64,000 bases of DNA from CAZGMJ01 sp964526785 (GCA_964526785.1 CAZGMJ010000012.1:40929-104928), one strand, 5' to 3'. Positions 27,004-35,692 are shown, counted from the stretch's first letter. A program made the numbers and translations. The notes: generated by a model from the sequence alone, not told the origin.

Positions 27004-28520
27004 CATCACAGAACACCGTCGAGTCACTCGCGTGGCCTGACATTGCACTGGTCGGCATCGCAGTGATGCTGCTTTTCGTTATTTCCTACGTATTCGGCAG
27101 GGAAGAACGGGACACGAACGACTTCTTTCTCGGCGGGCGCCACGTCCCGTGGATCGTCGCATGCCTTTCGTTCGTGGCCACCGAGATCAGCGCGCTGACC
27201 ATCGTTGGCTTTCCCGCTACCGCCTACAGCGAGAACTGGGAGTACGTTCAGTTCTTCATCGGCTCGGCGGTCGCCCGCATCTCGGTGGCGTTTCTCTTCA
27301 TCCCAGCCTTCTACAAATACAACTGCACCAGCATATACGAATTCCTCCGCCACCGTTTCGGCCCCGAAACCCAGTACGCCGGATCGGTCTTCTTTTTTAT
27401 CACGCGACTGATCGCCTCGGGCGTACGGCTGTACGCCGCCTGCCTGGGCGTAGCTGTCATCATGGGCTGGAATCTGGGCCAGACGCTGCTACTGTTTACC
27501 ATCGTCAGTATCATTTTCATCGCCTTTGGCGGCATCAAGGCCGTTGTCTGGGCCGGCGCATACCAGGCAGTCGCGTTCCTGATCGCGGGTGTTGCTCTGC
27601 TTATATATCTTGTGTGCCACATCGACGGAGGTCTTGCCACCGCATGGCGCATAGCGGACAACGCCGGCCGCCTGAGCTTCTTCCGCTTCGAGTTCGATCT
27701 CAACGATCCGACGACTTTCTGGGCGGGCAGTGCAAACGCCTTCTTCATCGGTCTGGCTGCCTTCGGCACCGATCAGGAAATGGTCCAGCGATTGCTCACC
27801 GTCAAGACCCGCCGGACCAGCCAGCGCACGCTGGTATCCACCATCATCACCGTTATTCCGATCATGTGTGTCTATCTCGCCATCGGAACGCTTCTCTTCG
27901 TCTTTTATCGGCAGAATCCGAGCGTTCAGAGTCCCGCTGAGGCAAAAGAGGTGCTGTCCCATTTCGTCGCGCATTCGCTTCCGACGGGGCTCAAGGGCCT
28001 GCTCCTGGCCGCCATCATCCTCGCCAGCATCGATTCGCCCCTTAGTTCGCTGTGTTCATCCTTCGTGACGGACATCTACCGGCCGCTGATCCGAAGAAAC
28101 GCGAGCGAGCGCCACTATCTCCTTGTTTCCAGATGCGGTATCGTCGTCTTCGGGTTGATCCTCGCCCTGATCGCGCTGGCGTGCGAACCGGTCAAGAACA
28201 TCCTCTGGTTTGCGTTCCAGATATTCTCGCTGACCGGCGGCTCCATTCTCGGCGTCTTTCTCCTGGGCCTGCTCACCAGGCGCCGGGCAAACAAAGGCAA
28301 CATTCTCGCCATGATCGGCGGCACTGCTGTCACGGCCGCCCTGATGATACTCTCGAAATTGGGACACGTCGGTCTAGCCTGGAGCTGGCTTATCGTGATA
28401 GGAACATTTGTCACCTTCATTTTGGGCTATCTGTTCGGTCAGGGCTCCGGCAACACCGAGGCAGTCGCGTCAGGTTCGGCGCAAGCGCCAAAGGAGGGTG
28501 TTGGTGCGAAAAACAAATGA
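26991..28520 (+). CDS. Sodium:solute symporter (SSS family) with a probable AUC start
   Basis: A Na+-coupled permease with about 13 membrane helices. Family marks include REERDTNDFFLGGRHVPWIV, ATEISALTIVGFPATAY, YNCTSIYEFLRHRFG, VWAGAYQAVAFLIAG, TDQEMVQRLLTVKTRRTSQR and LLLAAIILASIDSPLSSL. From the first conventional start (GTG 27063) the protein would begin in the middle of helix 1. The frame is open upstream and WPDIALVGIAVMLLFVISYV completes that helix. The only well-placed initiator is ATC at 26991-26993, six bases after a perfect AGGAGG (26979-26984) inside murQ. That gives 509 residues and a 13-base overlap with murQ. Context suggests an amino sugar, sugar or sialic-acid-like substrate. 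Family call is certain; start and substrate are inference. Confidence 0.88.
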   Translation: MEAVASQNTVESLAWPDIALVGIAVMLLFVISYVFGREERDTNDFFLGGRHVPWIVACLSFVATEISALTIVGFPATAYSENWEYVQFFIGSAVARISVAFLFIPAFYKYNCTSIYEFLRHRFGPETQYAGSVFFFITRLIASGVRLYAACLGVAVIMGWNLGQTLLLFTIVSIIFIAFGGIKAVVWAGAYQAVAFLIAGVALLIYLVCHIDGGLATAWRIADNAGRLSFFRFEFDLNDPTTFWAGSANAFFIGLAAFGTDQEMVQRLLTVKTRRTSQRTLVSTIITVIPIMCVYLAIGTLLFVFYRQNPSVQSPAEAKEVLSHFVAHSLPTGLKGLLLAAIILASIDSPLSSLCSSFVTDIYRPLIRRNASERHYLLVSRCGIVVFGLILALIALACEPVKNILWFAFQIFSLTGGSILGVFLLGLLTRRRANKGNILAMIGGTAVTAALMILSKLGHVGLAWSWLIVIGTFVTFILGYLFGQGSGNTEAVASGSAQAPKEGVGAKNK

Positions 28521-28615
28521 ACATCTCTCAGCTATTTGCTAATATGTGTGCGCCGCAGGCAATCTTGCGGGGCAATGCTCGGACCAATCGTATTGACGTA
28601 TAAGGAGGCCAGGCC

Positions 28616-29329
28616 ATGAAGAAAACCACAATCGTGCTCACGTATCTGACCACACTCTTTTTTGCGACCATCTGCCTCTCCGCTGAGAACGTCCCCCATT
28701 TTCACCCGCTGTTCAACGGCAGGGATCTCTCCGGGTGGGTCAACGTCAACACAAGTCCCGACACATGGAAGGCCCGCGACGATGTACTCGTCTGTAGTGG
28801 ACACCCTATCGGCGTTCTGCGAACGGAACGCCAGTACGAGAATTTCATCCTTCAACTCGAATGGAAACATCTCGAAGCGGGGGGAAACTCGGGCACGTTT
28901 GTCTGGAGCGAGGGCGTGCCTCCGGAGGGCAAGCGCCTGCCCAGGGGCGTCGAAATACAGATACTCGAACTGGACTGGTCGGTGCAGCATAACGCCACCG
29001 ACGCCTACGTGCATGGCGAAATCTTCGGAACTGCGGGACTGGAAACCGTTCCCGACAACCCTCGCGGCAAACGCAGCAAATCGTGGGAAAAACGCTGCAA
29101 AGGCCGGGGCCAATGGAACAAATACACGATTGTCTGCGTTGACGGCGTGATCAAGCTGTCCGTCAACGGCAAATTCGTTAACGGCGTGAGCATGTCACCA
29201 GTCAAGAAGGGCTATATCTGCCTGGAGTCCGAAGGGGCCGAGATCCATTTCCGCAATATCCGAATCCTGGAACTCCCGCCGGGCATCACGAACGCTGATA
29301 ATACCGCGCCGGTTGTCGAAGAGAAATAG
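28616..29329 (+). CDS. Secreted DUF1080 (3-keto-disaccharide hydrolase-like) protein
   Basis: A 237-residue protein with AGGAGG upstream of ATG 28616 and a signal peptide (residues 1-23). It has the concanavalin-like DUF1080 fold: FHPLFNGRDLSGWVNVN near the N-terminus, WKARDDVLVCSG, QYENFILQLEWKHLEAGGNSG, GVEIQILELDW and a final EIHFRNIRILELPP. Members act on polysaccharides, and some hydrolyse 3-keto-glycosides. Here it follows the symporter by about 95 bases and may be the last gene of the anmK unit. Confidence 0.88.
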   Translation: MKKTTIVLTYLTTLFFATICLSAENVPHFHPLFNGRDLSGWVNVNTSPDTWKARDDVLVCSGHPIGVLRTERQYENFILQLEWKHLEAGGNSGTFVWSEGVPPEGKRLPRGVEIQILELDWSVQHNATDAYVHGEIFGTAGLETVPDNPRGKRSKSWEKRCKGRGQWNKYTIVCVDGVIKLSVNGKFVNGVSMSPVKKGYICLESEGAEIHFRNIRILELPPGITNADNTAPVVEEK

Positions 29330-29396
29330 CAGCCGTATTGCCGTGCGGATCTGACGCTCGCCCTCGCGGACGTCGAATCGCGTTGCGCATGCCGAC

Positions 29397-29421
29397 TTGC
29401 GCCACTCTTGCAGTGGCGCAA
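29397..29421. terminator. Perfect hairpin between convergent genes (possible bidirectional terminator)
   Basis: TTGCGCCACT (29397-29406) and AGTGGCGCAA (29412-29421) form a perfect 10-base-pair stem with a five-base loop. It lies exactly between the ends of the DUF1080 gene (plus) and the metS-like gene (minus). There is no T-run on either side, so it is weak as an intrinsic terminator but could protect 3' ends. Confidence 0.45.
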
Positions 29422-29425
29422 CGCG

Positions 29426-29527
29426 CTATTTCCCGCGATGGCGGACGGCTATCGCGATACAGACCGCAAGCCCGCCGTACAGCACAGCGCAGGCCAGAAC
29501 AAACATGATCCATGCAGAAACAGGCAT
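29426..29527 (-). CDS. MetS-like small subunit of a Met/Ala importer
   Basis: A 33-residue peptide from ATG at 29525-29527 (MPVSAWIMFVLACAVLYGGL), with AGAGG ahead of it. It is a single membrane helix with a Gly-Gly pair and a basic end (AVRHRGK). This is the pattern of MetS, the accessory subunit of NSS-type methionine/alanine importers. It starts 11 bases after the stop of the transporter gene, in the usual position for MetS. Such small genes are often missed. Confidence 0.72.
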   Translation of the reverse strand: MPVSAWIMFVLACAVLYGGLAVCIAIAVRHRGK

Positions 29528-29538
29528 CTGAAAATCCT

Positions 29539-31017
29539 CTAATCGTGCTCGGCCGCACCCGCTCGTCTGTATAGAAAGTAGCCGAGAGCGAGCAAGAGCA
29601 GCAGCGTTCCCCAACCGCCGAGTACGGTGGCCCAGCGCGGATACGCCTCATAACCCTCTTTGATATCGGCCACGATGTTGCCCGCCAGAATGACCAACAG
29701 CACCGCGGGCGTGACGTATCGCAGCGCCCAGATCCACCACCTGCCCAGCCGCACTTCCGACTGATCGTTCAGATAGCTCCGGAAATCTTCGACTCGGTAC
29801 AGGTAGCCCACGACAACGCACTGAATCAGCCCCGATATCACCAGCCCGAAGTCGCAAATCCATTTATCCACGATATCGAACCAGTAATAGCCGCCCCGCG
29901 TCACAAAGACCAGCGAAATCGGTAGCGCCACAAGGACGAATCCCCGCGCCAGTTTCTCAGGTCCAATCCGCCACTTGTCCTGAAAACCGGTGGTAAAGGC
30001 TTCCTGCAGAGCAAATGCCGAATCAATGCCGAGAGTCAACAGCGCAACAAAGAATATGATCCCGAAAAGCGAATTCAGAGCCGGCAACTGGCTGATCGCG
30101 GTCGGAAACGCCACAAATGCCAGGCCCGTCCCGCTGGCCGTCACCTCCGGCACGGGCAATCCCTGCACGTGCGCAAGATATCCCAGCATCGAAAACACGA
30201 CGAAGCCCGCAAAGAAGCTCGTGCCGCAGTTGGCCAGGCCCGTTATAAATGCGCTGTTGTTGATCTCCGCCCTCTTCCCGAGATATGAGCCGTACCCGAT
30301 CATTACGCCCGAGGCCAGACTCAGCGAGAAGAATATCTGCCCATACGCCCGCAACCATATGCCGGGCTCGGCCAGTTTGCCGAAATCAGGGGTCAGATAG
30401 TACCGAATTCCGTCCATTGCCCCGGGCAAAGTCAGTCCGCGAACCAGCAGGACCACCAGCAGCACAATCGGCACCGGAACTGTTACCATAACCACTCTGC
30501 TTACGCTGCGCACGCCCTTTCGCAGAATGAGATAGATGGTCAACCACGTAAGCACCATCCCGACAACCAACGCAAGGACCGGCCGACCGATCTCACCTGG
30601 CCCCGAGGACCGATGCAGGACGTTGTTGACAAAAAACTGCTCGGGCTGGTCACCCCAGTTCAATCCGAAGGAATGCCACAGATATACCCACGACCACGCC
30701 AGAATTGTGGAATAGTAAATAACAATGGCCGCGCTGAGCCCGGCCGCCCACCAGCCGAACCACTGCAACGGCTTGCGCACGGACCCGAAAGCCAATGGCA
30801 CGCCTTTTTGCAGCCTCTGTCCCAGCCCCATCTCAAGTACGAGCATCGGAATGCCCGCGGTAAAAAGCGCCAAAAAATACGGAATCAGAAAGGCTCCCCC
30901 GCCGCTCGAATACGCAACATAGGGAAACCGCCAGACATTGCCCAGTCCCACCGCCGAACCGACGGCCGCCATAATAAAGGCAGCCCTGCTATGCCATTGT
31001 TCACGCACTTGCGCCAT
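29539..31017 (-). CDS. Na+-dependent amino-acid transporter (NSS/SNF family), MetP-like
   Basis: A 492-residue inner-membrane transporter with 12 helices. Marks are REQWHSRAAFIMAAVGSAVG, LGNVWRFPYVAYSSGGGAFL, LEMGLGQRLQKGVPLAFGSV, YGQIFFSLSLASGVMIGYGS and GIIFFVALLTLGIDSAFALQ. It couples uptake of a neutral amino acid to Na+ (Cl-). A MetS-like subunit directly follows, so methionine or alanine is a reasonable substrate. It is divergent from the serine dehydratase gene, which makes serine/alanine uptake for catabolism another possibility. Confidence 0.92.
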   Translation of the reverse strand: MAQVREQWHSRAAFIMAAVGSAVGLGNVWRFPYVAYSSGGGAFLIPYFLALFTAGIPMLVLEMGLGQRLQKGVPLAFGSVRKPLQWFGWWAAGLSAAIVIYYSTILAWSWVYLWHSFGLNWGDQPEQFFVNNVLHRSSGPGEIGRPVLALVVGMVLTWLTIYLILRKGVRSVSRVVMVTVPVPIVLLVVLLVRGLTLPGAMDGIRYYLTPDFGKLAEPGIWLRAYGQIFFSLSLASGVMIGYGSYLGKRAEINNSAFITGLANCGTSFFAGFVVFSMLGYLAHVQGLPVPEVTASGTGLAFVAFPTAISQLPALNSLFGIIFFVALLTLGIDSAFALQEAFTTGFQDKWRIGPEKLARGFVLVALPISLVFVTRGGYYWFDIVDKWICDFGLVISGLIQCVVVGYLYRVEDFRSYLNDQSEVRLGRWWIWALRYVTPAVLLVILAGNIVADIKEGYEAYPRWATVLGGWGTLLLLLALGYFLYRRAGAAEHD

Positions 31018-31135
31018 CGTCCAGTCGCCAAAAATGAAACATCCTCACGGGCTCACGCCACAACGAACAGCCGTAAGATACACAAAAACCGTCCGCGAGA
31101 AAAGGCCTTTTGCTTCAGCTTGTCCTGCTGTGCGC

Positions 31136-31163
31136 TTGAGATCGTCGGCATCTTTGTTATCAT
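31136..31163 (+). promoter_or_regulatory. Possible promoter of the serine dehydratase operon
   Basis: A -35 TTGAGA (31136-31141) and a -10 TATCAT (31158-31163) are separated by 16 bases. Transcription would start near 31170, about 69 bases before the TTG start. Match to consensus is moderate. Confidence 0.4.
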
Positions 31164-31238
31164 TGTCAGTACGACGTCGGCACGCAGGAGCAGCCCGATT
31201 CTGAGGTACCCGATAACCGCAGCCTATAAGGTGCGAAT

Positions 31239-32834
31239 TTGCCGGAAAGTGACAAGACACCCGTTAGCATCTTCAACGACGTGATTGGCCCCGTCATGCG
31301 GGGGCCATCCAGCTCGCATTGTGCCGCCGCACTGCGAATTGGACGTCTCGCCCGAGACCTGATGGGAGGCGACATCAGGAGCGTGCGCATAGAGTACGAT
31401 ACGGAAGGCTCGCTGGCCACAACGCATGCCAGTCACGGTTCCGACATGGGCCTTTGCGGCGGACTGATGGGTTGGGACGCCGCCGATCCGCGACTCGTCG
31501 AGTCTATTGCGTTCCTTAAAGAAAGCGGAATCGACCTTACTATTTGCTCCGCACCGCTCTTTGATTCCCACCCCAACACGTACCGCCTCACGGTTGTCGG
31601 CGACCGCCACCACCATACGATCAAGGCCGTCTCTACGGGCGGCGGCATCATCCAAATCACGGCGATCGACGATATTCCGGTCTCTATTGCCGGAGACTAC
31701 TACGAAACGCTCATATTCATAGAACATTCAGGCCGGTATGGCGAACAGGGCCTGCGCGACGCTCCAGGCGTTGACCATGTTCTCTACCATTCGATCCACA
31801 CCGGTACGCTTATTCAGATCAAGGGGCAAGGGTTCATCGACGAGGCAGACCTCCCGTTGCCGGCTCAAGGGCGGCACATTTCCAGTATCAAGCACCTGTC
31901 TCCCGTTCTGCCTGTGCTTTCCCGCCAGGATATGAGCGTTCCATTTTCTACGTGCACGCAAATGCTCAGTGATGAGAATGCAGCGAGTAGACCCCTCTGG
32001 GAACTGGCCGCTCAGTATGAGAGCGAGCGAGCCGGCGTTGCCCAGCAGGAAATCATTGCTCGCATGCTTGATATTGTACGTATCATGCGGCAGGCCGTTG
32101 AACACGGCATGAGCGGCACTTCGCACAAGGACCGCATTCTGCCGGAGCAAAGCACGTTGTTCGAGCAACGCTGGAGGGCGGGCACGTTAATCGATGCCGA
32201 CCTCACCAACCGCATTGTTCTCTACGCAAATGCGCTGATGGAGACAAAGAGTGCTATGGGCGTCATAGTCGCCGCTCCCACCGCGGGCTCTTGCGCCGCC
32301 CTGCCGGCTGCCGTCCTGGCGGTTGCGGACACCCTTGGCCGGACCGACGAAGACGCCGCCCGAGCCGTCCTTGCCGGCGGACTTATTGGTGTGTTCATCG
32401 CCAACATGTCCACCTTCGCTGCAGAAGTCGCCGGCTGTCAGGCCGAATGCGGCTCAGCCTCAGGAATGACCGCCGCCGCGTTGGCCACTCTGGCTGGCGG
32501 AAGCTCCGGGCAGGCTGTCTCCGCAGCGTCCATGGCGCTGCAAAACACGCTTGGCATGATATGCGATCCGGTCGCCAATCGCGTCGAAGTACCGTGCCTG
32601 GGTAAGAACATACTGGCCGCGACCAATGCGCTGGCGTGCACGAACATGGCGTTGGCCGGCCTCGACCCGGTCGTTCCGCTCGATCAGGTCATAGAAACGA
32701 TGGATCGCGTGGGCCGCAGCCTGCCCCGCGAACTACGATGCACCGGTTTGGGCGGCCTCTCCATTACGCAGGCCTCCCACCAAATCGAACGACGCCTGTC
32801 GAACCACAACAATCGAGATACAAAGGAACCCTGA
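31239..32834 (+). CDS. sdaA: Iron-sulfur L-serine dehydratase, single-chain (beta-alpha fusion)
   Basis: A 531-residue enzyme that deaminates L-serine to pyruvate and ammonia. The N-terminal beta domain has FNDVIGPVMRGPSSSHCAAA (residues about 11-31) and an ACT-like part. The alpha domain has MSGTSHKDRIL, GVIVAAPTAGSCAALPAAVL and the cluster ligands in AGCQAECGSASG, GMICDPVANRVEVPCLGKN. The start is TTG at 31239-31241 with AAGGTG upstream; no better start exists before VSIFNDVIGP. The order beta then alpha in one chain is as in E. coli SdaA. Its stop overlaps the next ATG (TGATG), so the downstream reductase is translationally coupled. Confidence 0.93.
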   Translation: MPESDKTPVSIFNDVIGPVMRGPSSSHCAAALRIGRLARDLMGGDIRSVRIEYDTEGSLATTHASHGSDMGLCGGLMGWDAADPRLVESIAFLKESGIDLTICSAPLFDSHPNTYRLTVVGDRHHHTIKAVSTGGGIIQITAIDDIPVSIAGDYYETLIFIEHSGRYGEQGLRDAPGVDHVLYHSIHTGTLIQIKGQGFIDEADLPLPAQGRHISSIKHLSPVLPVLSRQDMSVPFSTCTQMLSDENAASRPLWELAAQYESERAGVAQQEIIARMLDIVRIMRQAVEHGMSGTSHKDRILPEQSTLFEQRWRAGTLIDADLTNRIVLYANALMETKSAMGVIVAAPTAGSCAALPAAVLAVADTLGRTDEDAARAVLAGGLIGVFIANMSTFAAEVAGCQAECGSASGMTAAALATLAGGSSGQAVSAASMALQNTLGMICDPVANRVEVPCLGKNILAATNALACTNMALAGLDPVVPLDQVIETMDRVGRSLPRELRCTGLGGLSITQASHQIERRLSNHNNRDTKEP

Positions 32835-33832
32835 TGCGCGAACACTCCACGGCCCTCCGCGTCCTTGCGGCACGTGATATAGACCAGGCCTTGCCCATGT
32901 CGGAAGCCGTCAACATAGTCCGGACCGCCTTCGAGCAATTAGCGTCAGGGAAGGTGCAGATGCCCGTTCGCAGCCACATTGATATCCCTGAACACGCAGG
33001 CAGCGCCCTGTTCATGCCCTCCTACGCGCCCTGCTTCGGCAACATCGGCATCAAGACCGTAAATGTTTTCGGCCGAAATCCCCAACGAGGACTGCCCCGC
33101 ATTCAGGCCCTCGTATGTCTCTTTGACTCGCAAACCGGCTCGCCGCGCGCACTACTCGACGGCACGGCCCTCACCGCTCTGCGTACCGGCGCCGCATCCG
33201 GCGTTGCCACCGACGTGCTGGCCCGAAATGATGCCGCGACCGTCGCAATCTTCGGAGCCGGTATCCAGGGACGCACCCAACTCCAGGCCGTCCGCAAGGT
33301 CAGAAACCTGCGCTCGGCGACAGTCTACGATCCGCAAGTGGACGCCGCCCGGCGCTTCGCTCGCGACATGTCCGAGTGTTTGACCATGGAAGTGACCGTT
33401 GCTGAGACTCCGCAGCGAGCGGTGCGCGGCGCGGACATTGTCTGCACCGCCACCGTCTCATCCACTCCGGTGTTCGAAGATGCCGACATCATGCCCGGTA
33501 CTCACATCAATGCCATTGGGTCCTACCAGCCGCACGTACAGGAAATCCCGGCCCGAACAATTGCCCGAGCGGACGTTGTCGTCGATCACCGCCAGTCCGT
33601 CCTGGCCGAAACAGGCGACTTGCTGATTCCACTTCACAAGGGTCTGATCTCGAAGGAGCACATTCGCGCCGAACTCGGCGACATTCTGATCGGCAAAGCC
33701 GGAGGACGCGATTCGGATAAGTCCGTCACCCTGTTCAAATCGGTTGGCGTCGCCATTCAGGACCTCGCCGTTGCCTCTCGCGCGCTGGAAATCGCCGAGG
33801 CCGGAGACCTGGGCATTTCTGTAGAATTGTAA
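32834..33832 (+). CDS. Ornithine cyclodeaminase / alanine dehydrogenase family protein
   Basis: A 332-residue NAD(P)-dependent enzyme of the mu-crystallin/ornithine cyclodeaminase family, starting at ATG 32834 inside the sdaA stop. Marks are IGIKTVNVFGRNPQRGLPRI, LLDGTALTALRTGAASGVAT, the Rossmann motif AIFGAGIQGRTQLQAV, GADIVCTATVSSTPVF and HINAIGSYQPHVQEIPA. Members are ornithine cyclodeaminase, archaeal-type alanine dehydrogenase, ketimine reductase and 2,3-diaminopropionate synthase-like enzymes. Coupling to serine dehydratase hints at a role in amino-acid degradation, perhaps alanine-pyruvate interconversion. The substrate is not decided by the sequence. Confidence 0.88.
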   Translation: MREHSTALRVLAARDIDQALPMSEAVNIVRTAFEQLASGKVQMPVRSHIDIPEHAGSALFMPSYAPCFGNIGIKTVNVFGRNPQRGLPRIQALVCLFDSQTGSPRALLDGTALTALRTGAASGVATDVLARNDAATVAIFGAGIQGRTQLQAVRKVRNLRSATVYDPQVDAARRFARDMSECLTMEVTVAETPQRAVRGADIVCTATVSSTPVFEDADIMPGTHINAIGSYQPHVQEIPARTIARADVVVDHRQSVLAETGDLLIPLHKGLISKEHIRAELGDILIGKAGGRDSDKSVTLFKSVGVAIQDLAVASRALEIAEAGDLGISVEL

Positions 33833-33955
33833 TCCAGCGGCCCACACGTCTGGCGTTTTCCCTTAATCGGAGCCCGCATACGATGCATCCACAGGCGAAA
33901 AGGCTGTGGTGAAAGCTCATGCGTGCGGCTCAGCCCAAATTGTTGACTTTTTCGC

Positions 33956-33983
33956 TTTGCCTCTATTCCATTTGTGCTACAGT
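33956..33983 (+). promoter_or_regulatory. Possible promoter of the radical SAM gene
   Basis: A -35-like TTTGCC (33956-33961) and a -10 TACAGT (33978-33983) are 16 bases apart, about 90 bases before the chosen ATG. The -35 match is weak; a TTGACT lies just upstream at 33943-33948 without a matching -10. Confidence 0.3.
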
Positions 33984-34072
33984 AATCTTATCGTCATGTG
34001 GAAAAGAAACACTGGATGGATCGGTGGGGCATTGCCCCCTCGCCGATGCACATAATTCGGAAGGATCGGAAC

Positions 34073-35647
34073 ATGCTCAAGGATCGAAAGCGACATCTGC
34101 TGCGAATCGTGGCTCCAGCCTATCCAGCTTTTAACATTTACTCGCGCATAGCCCGCAAAACGACCGCCCTCGGCCCTGTTTGTATCGCGAGCGCTGCTGA
34201 TGAGATGGAAGGCTGGGACGTCGAGGTTATAGATGAAAACAACCTCGGCCGCTACGGTCCGCGGGGCCACTCACGCGGAGCCGACCATGCCCTGCTTCAG
34301 GAAAAGCGTCCGGCCGATATCGTCGGCTTCTATGGCGGACTGACCAGCACCATCCCCAGACTGTACGAAATCGCCCGCTTCTACAAGGAACAGGGAGTGA
34401 TAACCATTGCCGGTGGGCAACACTTCGCCGACGAAAACATCGACGAGGCTCTCGCGTCCGACATTGACTATCTCGTCCTTGGGGAAGGCGAGGGCGCTAT
34501 TAAGGAACTCATGCGGGCTATAGCCTCGGATCGGGACATTACGAGCATCAAGGGTATTGCCTTCCTCCGCGACGGTGCCGTTGTCTGCACACCGCCGCGG
34601 GCGCCCATTGTCGATTTCGAAACGCTGCCGTTGCCCGACTTCTCCCTCGTTCGCTATGCAAACATCAAGATCTATCCCGTCGAGCGAATCCGCGGCTGCG
34701 GCATGGATTGCGAGTTCTGCACGGTCAAAGGAAAGCCGAGGTGCGCGCCGGCCCGCCGATGCGTCGAGCACATCAGCTCCCTCGTTGAAACCAGAAACGC
34801 CAAACACTTCTTCATCGTGGACGATCTCTTCGGCCAGCAGCGCAGCGAGACACTGCGCTTCTGTGAAATGCTGCGCGACTACCAGATCGCCATCGGCAGG
34901 CGCCTCAGCCTGACCGTCCAGATTCGGCTGGATAAGGCCGGGGACACGGAACTTCTCGCCGCCATGCGCGATGCAGGCATCAACAACGTCGCAATCGGCT
35001 TTGAATCGCCCATTGAGGAAGAACTCGAATCCATGAACAAACGCATTCGGCCGGCCGAGATGCTCCGCAACGCGAGAGTCTATCGCAAGTTCGGATTCTT
35101 CGTGCATGGGATGTTCATATTCGGCTATCCTATCGATTCAGGCAAATGCACTGTTATGCCGCCGCAGCGCAGGGTGAAGCGCTTCAGGAGATTCATCCGG
35201 AAGGCCGGAATCGACACGGTTCAGGTTCTGCTTCCCGTTCCGCTGCCCGGAACCCGACTGCGGGAGAGGCTGGCCGAGCAACACCGGATCTACTCTCTGG
35301 CCGATCTCGGCTGGGAATACTACGACGGCAGTTTCCCCCTCTTTCAGCCGGACGGCGGAATCCACCCGGAGCAGATGCAACTGGCCGCCAGGCAGATCAT
35401 GGACCATTTCTATCGTTTCCGCTACATGTTCCTCGTTGCCCTCAAGGTGTTCTCGTTCCCTTCCATCGTCTTTTTCCTGCACAATCTCAGAGGTGGTTGG
35501 AGAAGGTGGTACCGCTCCTGGCGAATGTACCTCATCCGCTTCGGCGGGTGGCTCACTATACAAAGGTGGACATCCCAACTGGCGAAGGAGGGCTTTGACA
35601 AGAAGCTCCAAACCGCTAACAAGCACCTGATCGCCCTGCGCTCCTGA
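34073..35647 (+). CDS. B12-binding-domain radical SAM protein (BchE-like class)
   Basis: About 524 residues from ATG at 34073 (MLKDRKRHLLRIVAPAYPAF); starts at 33998 or 34049 are in frame but less likely. The N-terminal Rossmann-like cobalamin-binding domain has GPVCIASAADEMEGWDVEVID, ADIVGFYGGLTSTIPRLYEI and DYLVLGEGEGAIKELM. The radical SAM core has the cluster motif RIRGCGMDCEFCTVKG (CxxxCxxC), FFIVDDLFGQQRSETLRFCE, NVAIGFESPIEEELESMNKR and QVLLPVPLPGTRLRERL. A C-terminal region rich in aromatic and basic residues (about 440-490) may bind the membrane. Members methylate or rearrange unreactive carbons in lipids, bacteriochlorins or antibiotics. The product here is unknown; the gene stands alone. 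Confidence 0.9.
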   Translation: MLKDRKRHLLRIVAPAYPAFNIYSRIARKTTALGPVCIASAADEMEGWDVEVIDENNLGRYGPRGHSRGADHALLQEKRPADIVGFYGGLTSTIPRLYEIARFYKEQGVITIAGGQHFADENIDEALASDIDYLVLGEGEGAIKELMRAIASDRDITSIKGIAFLRDGAVVCTPPRAPIVDFETLPLPDFSLVRYANIKIYPVERIRGCGMDCEFCTVKGKPRCAPARRCVEHISSLVETRNAKHFFIVDDLFGQQRSETLRFCEMLRDYQIAIGRRLSLTVQIRLDKAGDTELLAAMRDAGINNVAIGFESPIEEELESMNKRIRPAEMLRNARVYRKFGFFVHGMFIFGYPIDSGKCTVMPPQRRVKRFRRFIRKAGIDTVQVLLPVPLPGTRLRERLAEQHRIYSLADLGWEYYDGSFPLFQPDGGIHPEQMQLAARQIMDHFYRFRYMFLVALKVFSFPSIVFFLHNLRGGWRRWYRSWRMYLIRFGGWLTIQRWTSQLAKEGFDKKLQTANKHLIALRS

Positions 35648-35692
35648 ACCCGGCCGAATGCATGTCATGGCGGAAAAAGCGGCCCGTTCGGT

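Noticed and set aside
25747..27048. 433-codon open frame on the minus strand
   Set aside because: It lies fully antisense to anmK and murQ, and its translation (rich in His, Arg, Gly and Cys) matches no family. It is a codon-bias shadow.
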